Origin: Entamoeba histolytica HM-1:IMSS
Lineage: Eukaryota > Evosea > Mastigamoebida > Endamoebidae
Reading direction: 5' to 3'
Assembly (NCBI RefSeq): GCF_000208925.1
Contig: NW_001914981.1
Location: 1-47,730, forward strand
DNA length: 47,730 bases
Position numbers and translations under genes: made by a program. The notes under the pieces are model-generated. The model searched no databases. It was not told the origin of the DNA and saw nothing but the letters and a program-made list of their open reading frames with translations. Position 1 is the first letter of the stretch; each line of letters opens with the position of its first letter. Shown one piece after another: positions 39,103 through 47,730 of the stretch.

Positions 39103-39840
39103 TCAATTTTTATCTTTTTTTGCATTCTTCTTCTTTTTATTATCTTTACTTTCAGTTTTTTTTGTTCTTGGCTTCTTTTCTTCAATTTCATCAAAAACAT
39201 TATCTAAATCAGCATCTTCTTCCTCCTCTTCTTCTTCCTCTTCTTCACTCTCACTTTCATGATCATTTTCTAATTCAGAATCTTCAAAAATATCCTCATC
39301 TTCTTCAAGAGCATCATCTTCATTCTCATCATACACTTCTTGATCATCATCTTCTTCCTCCATTTCAAGTTCTAACTCTTTTTCTTCCTTTTCACGTTCT
39401 TCTAATTCATTTTGTTCTTCATCAATAAATTCAATAACAACATCTTCTCTTGGTCTTTTTGGTTCTTTCAAAAATTCAGCTAATCCATCTATTATTTCAT
39501 CTCTTTGTGTATCTTCAAGCTTAAATAATTCTGCTAATGTTTTTACTTCTTCATCATTTCTTTTTAATAATGCAACTTTACATTTTTCTACTTGATCATC
39601 ATTTTCAAATCCACAAAAACTTAAAATATTGTTTAATCGTTCTTTTTGACTTCCTTGTCGTTGATACATTAGTCGATGAATAAGTACAAGTATTTCATTA
39701 GATGCTCCACTAATTGCATCACTTATAATTTTACTTGTACCAAGAACTATTCCTGGACCATGATATCTTTCTATTCCTCCAATTTGACCTGTAGGAAGTC
39801 TTTCTGGAGCTTTTCTTTCTGATCTTGTTCTTCTTTTCAT
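39103..39840 (-). CDS. DEK-like chromatin protein
   Basis: DEK proteins bind DNA, supercoil it and act as histone chaperones. The 245 residues have a basic start (MKRRTRSERKAPERLP), then a DEK-type region (~20-115): GIERYHGPGIVLGTSKIISD, EILVLIHRLMYQRQGSQK, NNILSFCGFEND, and a SAP-like helix pair ending EIIDGLAEFLKEP. This follows the order G.G..LG, LH/IHR, F.GF, FL.EP seen in DEK. A very acidic stretch follows (~125-220, mostly D/E), then a Lys-rich end. The acidic arm would bind histones. No C-terminal DEK DNA-binding domain is seen. Continuous from the first ATG. Confidence 0.78.
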   Translation of the reverse strand: MKRRTRSERKAPERLPTGQIGGIERYHGPGIVLGTSKIISDAISGASNEILVLIHRLMYQRQGSQKERLNNILSFCGFENDDQVEKCKVALLKRNDEEVKTLAELFKLEDTQRDEIIDGLAEFLKEPKRPREDVVIEFIDEEQNELEEREKEEKELELEMEEEDDDQEVYDENEDDALEEDEDIFEDSELENDHESESEEEEEEEEEEDADLDNVFDEIEEKKPRTKKTESKDNKKKKNAKKDKN

Positions 39841-40218
39841 CTCAAGATATACTTATTTCAGTTTCATCCTTCTTTTTCTTTTTTTTTCCATTATTAAATC
39901 GTATTTTCTCGGGATTCATCACTACTATTACCATAGATAGTTCTTTTTTTCTTAAAATTATGTTTTTCAGTTTTTTAGTTGAAGGGTTTGTTCTTTTTGT
40001 CTTTTCTAAATACCTTAAAAATTTAAACAAACAGTTTTTATTTTATTTTAAGAATAATACAAAAAGTTTGTTTTTTGGTTGCAAAAAATGAAAAGAGAAG
40101 ATAAGAAAAAAGATAGAAATGACAAGGAATAAATGAGTAAAATAAAAAACAATGATAAGATCATACAATCCAGAAACGAAAAAAAAAAAAGAAAAAAAGA
40201 ACTTAGTAAAAATAAAAG
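39841..40218. other. Divergent intergenic region
   Basis: About 380 bp between the DEK-like gene (-) and AMP deaminase (+). A GAACTT sits ~20 nt before the AMP deaminase ATG within A-rich leader. Short open frames here are Phe/Lys homopolymer products and are not called. Confidence 0.4.
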
Positions 40219-43200
40219 ATGAATAGTAGTATTGATTCAACATTCTTCAATGATTATGTTTATTTCACTATTACTCGTGCATATTCTTCAATTAGTAAAG
40301 AAGATAGAATTGCTGCAAAAAATATTCAACAAGCAATATTATTGAGAAAGAAATATTTAAAATTTAGTGATGGAAGTGAAGTTTATCCACCTCACCATCA
40401 TCTTTCTAATCAAGTTAATAATGATAATCATTCTTTATTAAAAATGAATGATGGAGTATTTCAGATAATTCAAAACAATGAAGCAATTATGTCAATTGTT
40501 GAATATAAACAATATTTATTAGATTATAAAACTTTATTAAATTTATGTGAAAGTAATAGTGTTAAAAACTTTGCAGAACAACGACTAAATGAATTGTCAA
40601 GAAAATTTAGATTACATTGCTTATTAAATTCTCAAAAATCTAAAAGTCAAACATCAGTTGAAGACATTCATACAATATCTAAAATTGATACTCATATTCA
40701 TGCTGCTGCCTGTATGACAGAATCACAATTATTAAAATTTCTTAAAGAAAAAAATAAATCAAGTAAATCAGAATTTGTTGGATATTATACAACAGACTCA
40801 GGTGAAAAAGAATTAGAAACATTAGAACATATGTGTAAAAGATTAGGAGTTAATTTAGAAGAATTTACATTAAACCAATTAGGAGTACGTGCAGGTATTG
40901 AATTTTTTAATAGATTTGATGTGTTTAATGCTTCATATAAAATTGCAGGAGAAGATTTATTAAGAACAGTATTTTTAAAATCAGAAAATTATATGCATGG
41001 AAAATATTTTGCTGAATTAATTCATAATGTTTTTGATATATTAAATGGTACACCAACACATTTAGAACTTAGACTAAGTATTTATGGAAGATCATTAGAT
41101 GAATGGGAAAAATTAGCTGAATGGATTGATAGGTGGGATCTTAGACATCCACAAAATAAATGGATGATTCAATTTCCAAGAATCTTCCATGTGTGTAAAG
41201 GAAATAAAGAAGAATATACATTTGAAACATATATGAATAACTTATTTAAACCATTATTTGATGCATCTTTATATCCAGAGAAATATCCACAATTAGCAGA
41301 ATTTCTTAGTACAGTATCTGGTTTTGATTCAGTTGATGATGAAAGTGCATTAGAACAAACAGTTGGTAACTTACCAAGTGCAAATGAATGGAAGAGTAAA
41401 GAAAATCCACCATATTTTTATTATATGTATTATACTTATGCAAATATCGCATCATTAAATTATTATAGAAAACAACGTGGAATGAATACTTTTGATTTTA
41501 GACCTCATTGTGGGGAATCAGGTCATATCCATCATTTAGCTGCAGCATATCTTACTGCTAAAGGAATTAATCATGGAATTAGATTAGAAGCATCACCTGC
41601 ATTACAATATCTTTATTATTTAAGTCAGATTGGATTAGCTGTATCTCCATTAAGTAATCATAATTTGTTTCTTGAATATGGAAAGAGTCCATTTAATGAT
41701 TTCTTTATGAGAGGATTAAATGTGTCATTATCATCCGATGATCCATTACAATTTCATAGAACACAAACACCATTAATGGAAGAATATGCTATTGCACAAC
41801 AAACATGGAATTATATCACTGGAGATATGGCTGAAATAGCATATAATAGTGTATTACAATCAGGATTTACAGAAGAAGAGAAAGAATCTATGTTAGGAGA
41901 AAATTATCATAATTTTAGTGAAAAAAATTCTAATAAAACAAGGTTAACACTTATTAGAAAGAATTATAGAGATACTTCTTTAAAGTTAGAAAGAGATTAT
42001 ATTGAAATTTTAAGTGATGAAAAGAAAATGAAAGAATCACATATTTTTTCTGATATTCCATATTCAATTATTGACGTTGTTTATCCAGAAAATGGAATGG
42101 AAGAAGAGATTGATGTTATTAGAAAATTAGAGTTTTGGTTAGATGTTAGAGAGAAATATCTTACTTACTGTGCTAAATTAAGAACAACAAGAAATAGTTT
42201 CTTTCATCCTAATGCACAAACAACAGAAGTTATTGCATTAAATCAAGGAATATTTAATGTATATAATGAAGAAGCTATATGTGAAAATGATCATTATCAT
42301 TTAGCAGAGATTTATTGTCAAGAGTGTGGTAAAAGATTTTGTATTAAATGTTATAAAAAAACACATAAAGGAATTTATCATTCATTACTTCAATTAAATT
42401 GCAAACCTACATTTGATATTATTGATGATGAACAATTCTTTTGGGACTACAAAGCATTAAAAAAATTTTGTCAAAGTGGTCCAGCAAGAACATTTTGTTT
42501 TAGACAAATGCATGTCCGGTCTGAATTATTTCAATTGTATCATTTACTTAATGAAAAAAGTGAAGACATAGAACAAACAGCATTAAAAACAGATTTTGAA
42601 CAAATTACTAAAGTAGATACTCATGTGCATGCTAATAGATCATTTCATCCAACTGATTTACTTGAAATTATTCAAAGGAAATTAGAAAAAGAACCTACAA
42701 GAATAGTTAGAAAAGAATTAGAATTAAATGGTAAAATATATTATGATGTAACGTTACAACAATTATTTGATTTATTAGAAATTAAACAATTTAATATTCA
42801 TTCATTAAACGTTCAAGCAGATCCATCACTTATTTCTAGATTTGATTTATGGCTAAATAAATATTATCCATTTGGTCAATTAAAATTAAAAGAATTATTC
42901 CTTACAATTAATAATGATATTCATGGAGAGTATTTATGTGAATTATTAAAAAGTACTGTATTTGAACGATTAAAAGTATTAGAAACTATTAAAACTGAAT
43001 ATAGATTTAATTGTAGTGGAATGGAATTAAATGAAATGGAAGACTGGGCTAATCAAATTGTTGAATATGGGTTAATAGAGCCTGATAATAATTCTTATGT
43101 TATTTGTATTCCACGTATTTATTCTAGATGGAAAGAAGAAGGTTATATTAATAACTTCTCTGAGTTTCTAAGAAATATATTTAAACCTTGTTTTGAAGCA

Positions 43201-44004
43201 ACATTACATCCAGAACAACATCCTAATCTTGCTAAATTTTTATCTAATTGTGGTGCATTTGATTGTGCAAGTGAAGAACTTTTACATGAAGAAGAAATTG
43301 ATCCAAGAAATATTATAACACCTGATGAATGGAATATAGATGAAAATCCACCTTATGAATATTATTTGTATTATTTATATGCTAATATAACTGTTCTTAA
43401 TGGATTTAGAAAAGAAAAAAAATTAAACACTTTTGATTTTAGACCACACTGTGGACAAGCAGGTGATAGAATGCATGGAGCGGCTGCATTTTTAACTGCA
43501 AATTCTATTACTCATGGAGTTATGATTGATGGACAAAATACACTACAGTACCTTTATATTTTAGCTCAAATAGGAATATCATCTTCCCCAATTCAACAAG
43601 CAGCACTATACGGAGGGGTAGTTGATCCATTTAGAAAAATGTTCGAACGAGGAATGAGAATATGTTTAAGTACAGACACACCGCTACATACTCATATTAC
43701 AAAAGAGCCTTTAACTGAAGAATATTCATCTGCAATGAAAAATTTCCAATTAACACAAACTGACTTGGCTGAGATTGCCAGAAATTCTGTTATTATTTCA
43801 TCATTTCCACAAGAATATAAGGAAAAATGGATTGGGAAGGATTATAAATTACCTGGAATTGCTGGAAATGATTCAAGTAAAACAAGTATTCCTGATATGA
43901 GACTTGAGTTTAGACAAAGAATCATTGACAATGAAATTCGTACATTTGAGAAATGGCTAAAAAATTCAAATAATGTTATCCGAGAAAAAGCTGATTTTAA
44001 TTAA
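40219..44004 (+). CDS. Tandem AMP deaminase: two deaminase domains joined by a B-box-like zinc finger
   Basis: AMP deaminase turns AMP into IMP and ammonia and so balances adenylates in the cytosol. One continuous 1261-residue frame holds two homologous deaminase halves. Half 1 (~155-560) keeps the metal and catalytic set: HxH (H159, H161), RPHCGE with H430 and E433, GHIHH, and SSDDP with D507-D508. Half 2 (~798-1205) keeps HxH (H802, H804) and H1077, but has Gln1080 where the catalytic Glu should be and STDTP (D1153, T1154) instead of DDP, so it is probably inactive. Between them at ~688-722 lies a Cys/His block (CENDHYHLAEIYCQECGKRF, then CIKCYKKTHKGIYH) resembling a B-box. An AMPD-like N-terminal segment (NFAEQRLNELSRKFRLHCLL) precedes half 1 and a similar one precedes half 2, so the whole unit was duplicated. 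Typical AMPD has one domain in ~600-800 residues. Confidence 0.92.
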   Translation: MNSSIDSTFFNDYVYFTITRAYSSISKEDRIAAKNIQQAILLRKKYLKFSDGSEVYPPHHHLSNQVNNDNHSLLKMNDGVFQIIQNNEAIMSIVEYKQYLLDYKTLLNLCESNSVKNFAEQRLNELSRKFRLHCLLNSQKSKSQTSVEDIHTISKIDTHIHAAACMTESQLLKFLKEKNKSSKSEFVGYYTTDSGEKELETLEHMCKRLGVNLEEFTLNQLGVRAGIEFFNRFDVFNASYKIAGEDLLRTVFLKSENYMHGKYFAELIHNVFDILNGTPTHLELRLSIYGRSLDEWEKLAEWIDRWDLRHPQNKWMIQFPRIFHVCKGNKEEYTFETYMNNLFKPLFDASLYPEKYPQLAEFLSTVSGFDSVDDESALEQTVGNLPSANEWKSKENPPYFYYMYYTYANIASLNYYRKQRGMNTFDFRPHCGESGHIHHLAAAYLTAKGINHGIRLEASPALQYLYYLSQIGLAVSPLSNHNLFLEYGKSPFNDFFMRGLNVSLSSDDPLQFHRTQTPLMEEYAIAQQTWNYITGDMAEIAYNSVLQSGFTEEEKESMLGENYHNFSEKNSNKTRLTLIRKNYRDTSLKLERDYIEILSDEKKMKESHIFSDIPYSIIDVVYPENGMEEEIDVIRKLEFWLDVREKYLTYCAKLRTTRNSFFHPNAQTTEVIALNQGIFNVYNEEAICENDHYHLAEIYCQECGKRFCIKCYKKTHKGIYHSLLQLNCKPTFDIIDDEQFFWDYKALKKFCQSGPARTFCFRQMHVRSELFQLYHLLNEKSEDIEQTALKTDFEQITKVDTHVHANRSFHPTDLLEIIQRKLEKEPTRIVRKELELNGKIYYDVTLQQLFDLLEIKQFNIHSLNVQADPSLISRFDLWLNKYYPFGQLKLKELFLTINNDIHGEYLCELLKSTVFERLKVLETIKTEYRFNCSGMELNEMEDWANQIVEYGLIEPDNNSYVICIPRIYSRWKEEGYINNFSEFLRNIFKPCFEATLHPEQHPNLAKFLSNCGAFDCASEELLHEEEIDPRNIITPDEWNIDENPPYEYYLYYLYANITVLNGFRKEKKLNTFDFRPHCGQAGDRMHGAAAFLTANSITHGVMIDGQNTLQYLYILAQIGISSSPIQQAALYGGVVDPFRKMFERGMRICLSTDTPLHTHITKEPLTEEYSSAMKNFQLTQTDLAEIARNSVIISSFPQEYKEKWIGKDYKLPGIAGNDSSKTSIPDMRLEFRQRIIDNEIRTFEKWLKNSNNVIREKADFN

Positions 44005-45109
44005 ATACATTTAGTAGTTTTGTTTACAAAAGAGTAGTTTAGTATTTAATAAATTACCTAAAATATTTTTTGAGCATTAACAAAATGAAGGAAATTCATT
44101 TATAATTTAAATAAGTATTGTGAGCATTAATTCTAACTAATTCTTATGATGGTATGTTAAAGATATGGTTGATAAAATAAATTCTATTTTTATTTTTACT
44201 AATTTTAACAAATTCTTTTAATTCAAATTATAAAAATATCAAACAAACAATAAAATAAGTATTTATCATATAGAATAATTAAAAATGAAAGCTAAAAGTG
44301 ACAGGAGAATAAATAGATAAGATAGTACTTATATAATATATAATCTTTTTATAAGAATAAAGACTTTTGATTTATTCAAACATCTCTGTGTTTATATATC
44401 ATTTGACTATAATTAATCATTATTTTGTATTTTCTATGAATAATAAAAAATAAAATAATAGAAGACAATTTTAAAACACAAACAACAAGTGTAATGATAA
44501 ACCACGAGTAAGTTCATGTGAAAATAAAAAAGAATAAATCAAAGCAATTATTCATAAATAAGTTTTTTCATTATACACCAATAAAAGGACGACCTAATTT
44601 TTAAACATGTTCATTTATAATTTAATTAGCTTCTATTGTTAATTCTTTGTATTTTGTTATTTCATGCTTGAATTAATTCTATGTTTGAAAGAGTTGATTT
44701 TGTTAGAAATTTAATAAACAAAGAATTTTTAATCATTTTTATTTCTTCTTTTTCAAGTTTAATCATTTTTTATTTATTTAATCCTTTTTTGTTAACTTCT
44801 TATTATATTTTGTTCATCTTGTCTTTATTTAGAAATAATTCTTTATTTCTGATTAATATATATTATCATTCATTGAATAAAACATTACCAATAATCAAAT
44901 TATAATGAATATGACAAATTAAGAGTCAGATAAATAAGTATAAAACAAGGAGAATGAAATATAAGTATAGAATATATATGAAGAGTGGCAATGGAGAAAA
45001 AAAGAAGATATTATAGAGATAAATAATTGAAGAAGACATACAAAATGGAGATTATTATACAATAAAAATAAAAGAATATAATAAAATTAAACGGAATGAT
45101 AAATATAAA
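44005..45109. other. Intergenic, AT-rich
   Basis: About 1.1 kb between AMP deaminase and the LINE 3' end. An open frame at 44681-44905 (+) is hydrophobic (Phe/Leu/Ile) without homology I can name and is not called. Confidence 0.4.
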
Positions 45110-45297
45110 AATCAATTAATTAAGTGTTAATAGAAATAATTTTTATTGTTTCTTGAGTAGAGGATATTAGTTTTATGATTCTTTTTCTAGCATTTCTACG
45201 GAGTATGTTTGGTTGTGATAGAATCAGTATTCCATGACATCATTTATTCTTTTAATTGCATGGTTTTTAATTTCTTTCTCGATGTTAATTTCAATTT

Positions 45298-45780
45298 TTA
45301 ATCTTTAATTAATTTAATACTTTCTTTATTCACTAATCCATTTATTGAAATTACTACTGGAATTATTTTGACATCTTTTAACTTTTCTATTTTCATTAGC
45401 ATATTCTTTAATTCTTTATACTTATTTCTTTTCTTCCAATAGGCTCCATTAATATTGTGATCAGCCACAATAGTCATATCAAATAATAAACCAGTTTTGT
45501 TCTTTTTATCTAACACATATATGTCTGGTCTTTTGTGATATTATCATTCACTTTTATGCATGATTTGTTTGTTCAATATCATTGTGATGTCTTTATATTG
45601 GAACACTGTTTCATATGGGGGTTTTTTATATTGTTTATTTCCTGTGTATTTTCTTATTAATCCCTCCCATATTATAATACCTATATGGTCATGTTTTTCT
45701 ATTTGTGATTTTTTATGACCAATACAAGATAGTAGAATGTGTTCTACTGTTGCTATCTTGTATTTACAAAGTGTTTAGTA
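45298..45780 (-). pseudogene. LINE restriction-like endonuclease fragment
   Basis: The stretch reads a CCHC-type remnant (CKYKIATVEHILLSCIGH, interrupted by stops further on), then HKRPDIYVLDKKNKTG and LLFDMTIVADHNI. It matches the PD...D motif of R4-type endonucleases (14 residues between PD and D) with the downstream KRNKYKEL lysine. A stop and a frame change interrupt it, so it is inactive. Confidence 0.72.
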
Positions 45781-46244
45781 TTTCAATCTTTCATTTTTCA
45801 TTATTTTTGATTTTCTATACCCACAGAGTATTGCACCATCTTGCATTTTAGTTAATTGTAGAAATGCATTCTTTTTAATATTGATTGACTTCCATGCTTT
45901 CACTGTAGTAGTTTTATCTACTCCTTTTGACTCATTCCATCTTCTAAAATGTCACTTATTTGATGACACTTCCATATTTTGATGTATTTGTCATTAATTT
46001 TTATTTCTACTACTACTTCTTTTTCTTTTTTCTTTTCTATCCCTTCATTTATTATTTCTTCTATTTTTGTTTCATTTATTTTTATGAATTAGTGTTTTGA
46101 ATTCTATTCCATATTCATTTCTTATTGTACCATCTATCTAATATGTTATTTCCTATTTCACTCTGGTACAGTAGTACATTACTGTTCTTATTAATTCAAT
46201 AACATATTCGTCACTTATATTTATTAATCCTTCACCCATTTTTT

Positions 46245-46792
46245 CTATAATAACATACAACCGATCTTTGGAGTTTCACCAATGTATTTTGCCTTTCTTA
46301 AATATTTTCTTATCTCCAAATCAATTTTATCTAGGTCAGTGATTTTCCAATTTACAACTGATGCTGAATATCTGAAGATATTGATTACTTCATTGTTTAT
46401 TCTAGTAATATATCTTCTATTACTACTTTCATCACTGTTTATTTCTTCCATCTTCTGATTCATTTTTCTTTGATGGATTTACAATTGAAGGTGTCATCAA
46501 TTTCATCGGACTGCCATATTCCTAAGTATTTATACAAGTCCTCACCTTCAACTACGGGGATGTTTTGCATTCCATTTGGTATTTCCTTAATGTTTTTTAA
46601 TACCATTCCTGACTTTTTCTCATTCATTTCCATCCCTATTCCACTTATTATTTCTTTAATTTCGTTGTGGATTATTCCCATTTCTTCACTATTTTCTGTC
46701 ATTATTCTCAAATCATCCATATATAAAGTGTGATTTGCTTTTGGGAATTTCTCTTCGATGATTTGAGAAATTACGTTCATCTGAATGATGAA
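46245..46792 (-). pseudogene. LINE reverse transcriptase fragment 2 (YMDD box and thumb)
   Basis: Continues the RT in other frames. HTLYMDDLRIM holds the second pair of catalytic Asps. SGIGMEMNEKKSGMVL and YKYLGIW are the next conserved steps. After another frame change at ~46460, ESSNRRYITRINNEVINIFR and VNWKITDLDKIDLEIRKYL are the thumb/connection region of this LINE clade. Confidence 0.85.
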
Positions 46793-47271
46793 GAGTAGAT
46801 TTGATAATGAATCATTTGTAAAATTCCTCTATTTAATTTAATATATCCTAGATATTCATTAAATTTATAGCCGATGAATATCTTCCATCTAGTCATCATA
46901 CTTTCAATAATGTTAATGATGACACCCTCTACATTAAAATATTTTAATGATTCAATTACCCATTCGTGGTTTACTGTGTCATATGCTTTCTTAATGTCAT
47001 AATATGACTCCACATATTTTGGGTATTTTTCTTCTTTCTGCTGCTTCATCATATAACTATTAATTATTCCTTCTTTAGCAGCTAAAGATTGCAACTTACA
47101 TCCCAATTGGTTGCTACTAATTTTCAATGATTCACAATTCATGTTAAGTCTTCTGTGAATCTTTTCTTTTAATATGGAGGTAAATACTTTCATAATTACA
47201 TTTGTACAACTGATAGGACGATAATTAATGACGTCGTTCCGGGTACGAAAATTAGCAAAGAAAAAATGCAT
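46777..47271 (-). pseudogene. LINE reverse transcriptase fragment 1
   Basis: This fragment carries RNDVINYRPISCTNVIMK (RT motif 1), then YYDIKKAYDTVNHEWVIESL with the first catalytic Asp of the palm. The frame breaks after GILQ. One frame over, the sequence continues NDSLSNLLFIIQMNVIS, as expected for the family's GILQGDSLSP-like step. A one-base loss at the Gly codon explains the shift. Confidence 0.88.
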
Positions 47272-47730
47272 CTAAATAATTTACAAAAAAGAAAAAAGAT
47301 GCAAAAAAATTTGCATCCATAGAATATTCCATTTATTATATTTTGCTCCTAACAAATAAAAAAATAAAAAATATGATAAATACAGAATATATAAATATTT
47401 ATGTTTATATTTTATTATCATTTGTATTCATTTTGTATGAAATATTAATGAAATAAATGATTTGATTAATCATATTTATTTTTATTATTTATATTCTTTT
47501 ATTTATATGTTATTTATCTATCGTATTTTTATATTTATTTCTCTGTTTATATTATTTATCTATCATCTTCTTATTATCTATATATTATTATATTATTATA
47601 TTCTTCTTATTTTATTATTTTTATGTTTATATTCTTTAGATTTTCTTATTGTTATTCTTTTATATTTAAATGTATTTTATTATTTGTTTATTCATCTTTA
47701 TCATTTTTATATTATTATCATTTATATCTA
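47272..47730. other. Low-complexity AT-rich end of window
   Basis: An A-rich start with a short perfect inverted repeat (GATGCAAA 47298-47305, TTTGCATC 47310-47317), then imperfect TATTTATCTATC-like microsatellite sequence to the end. No gene is visible; the LINE may have inserted next to it. Confidence 0.45.

Larger units (their letters stand above)
45110..47271 (-). mobile_element. Degenerate 5'-truncated R4-clade LINE (EhLINE-type)
   Basis: On the minus strand, starting near 47271, fragments of one reverse transcriptase-endonuclease frame follow in order but in broken frames. The element ends near 45110 with a tail resembling that of the SINE (TCTATTAACACTTAATTAATTGA). Everything before the RT NYRPI block is missing, so the ORF1 and N-terminal half of the polyprotein are truncated. 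Many stops and at least one clear frameshift make it inactive. I could not identify its target-site duplication. Confidence 0.85.

Noticed and set aside
44681..44905. 74-codon plus-strand open frame before the LINE
   Set aside because: Low-complexity hydrophobic composition, no homology; chance.
47298..47317. GATGCAAA-AAAA-TTTGCATC hairpin as a terminator or transposon end
   Set aside because: Only 20 nt, no partner copy and no transcript context; kept as a note.

Overview
The window is very AT-rich nuclear DNA from an amoebozoan and almost certainly an Entamoeba of the histolytica/dispar/nuttalli group. The evidence is: short genes with long-range low-complexity AT spacers; introns of 44-108 nt that start GTTTGT and end TAG; a ~550-bp SINE with 26/27-bp internal repeats and a 24-bp target duplication; an R4-type LINE remnant; and a two-domain Jacob-like chitin-binding secreted protein. 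I see no CRISPR, operon, tRNA array or rRNA.

Layout. 0.2-1.3 kb: polyprenyl diphosphate synthase with an apparent frameshift near the N-terminus. 1.9-5.4 kb (-): RecQ helicase with a long acidic N-terminus. 6.2-8.5 kb (-): OST48 subunit of oligosaccharyltransferase, then an ArfGAP whose first exon is separated by an intron. 8.8-9.0 kb: small Cys-rich membrane protein with an unresolved 5' end. 10.5-13.1 kb (-): ClpB/Hsp101 disaggregase with a clear Entamoeba core promoter. 14.0-17.1 kb (-): Jacob-like lectin, an unknown protein, and ALG1 mannosyltransferase with a hidden second exon. 17.7-20.0 kb (-): LRR-like protein. 20.5-21.7 kb (-): two-exon RasGAP. 23.6-26.1 kb (-): unknown propeller-like protein and a two-exon UMP1-like proteasome maturation factor. 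26.8-27.5 kb (-): three-exon RAD18-like RING-SAP ligase. 27.7-28.3 kb: SINE. 29.0-31.1 kb: unknown protein, a Rho GTPase with hidden first and last exons (the last gives a CAAX box), and a small dsRBD-like protein (-). 31.3-31.4 kb: candidate structured RNA with a T9 terminator. 31.6-36.3 kb: exportin-T (+) converging on a long-chain acyl-CoA synthetase (-). 36.7-39.8 kb: unknown F-box-like protein, TLDc protein (-), SNIP1/Pml1 FHA protein (+) and DEK-like chromatin protein (-). 40.2-44.0 kb: a 1261-residue AMP deaminase made of two deaminase domains around a B-box-like zinc finger, the second domain lacking key residues. 45.1-47.3 kb (-): degenerate LINE with a 3' tail like that of the SINE.

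Functional themes. Most genes are single-copy housekeeping genes: N-glycosylation (ALG1, OST48), prenyl supply and a prenylated Rho GTPase, small-GTPase control (ArfGAP, RasGAP, Rho), DNA repair (RecQ, RAD18), proteostasis (ClpB, UMP1), RNA processing and export (SNIP1, exportin-T) and purine balance (AMPD). Neighbours are packed tightly where convergent (31-83 bp between stop codons) and are not otherwise functionally clustered. The most unusual items are the duplicated AMP deaminase with a predicted dead second half and the candidate structured RNA upstream of exportin-T. Gene models that stop at open reading frame ends would miss seven exons here; I rebuilt these by hand from splice sites and conserved domains.
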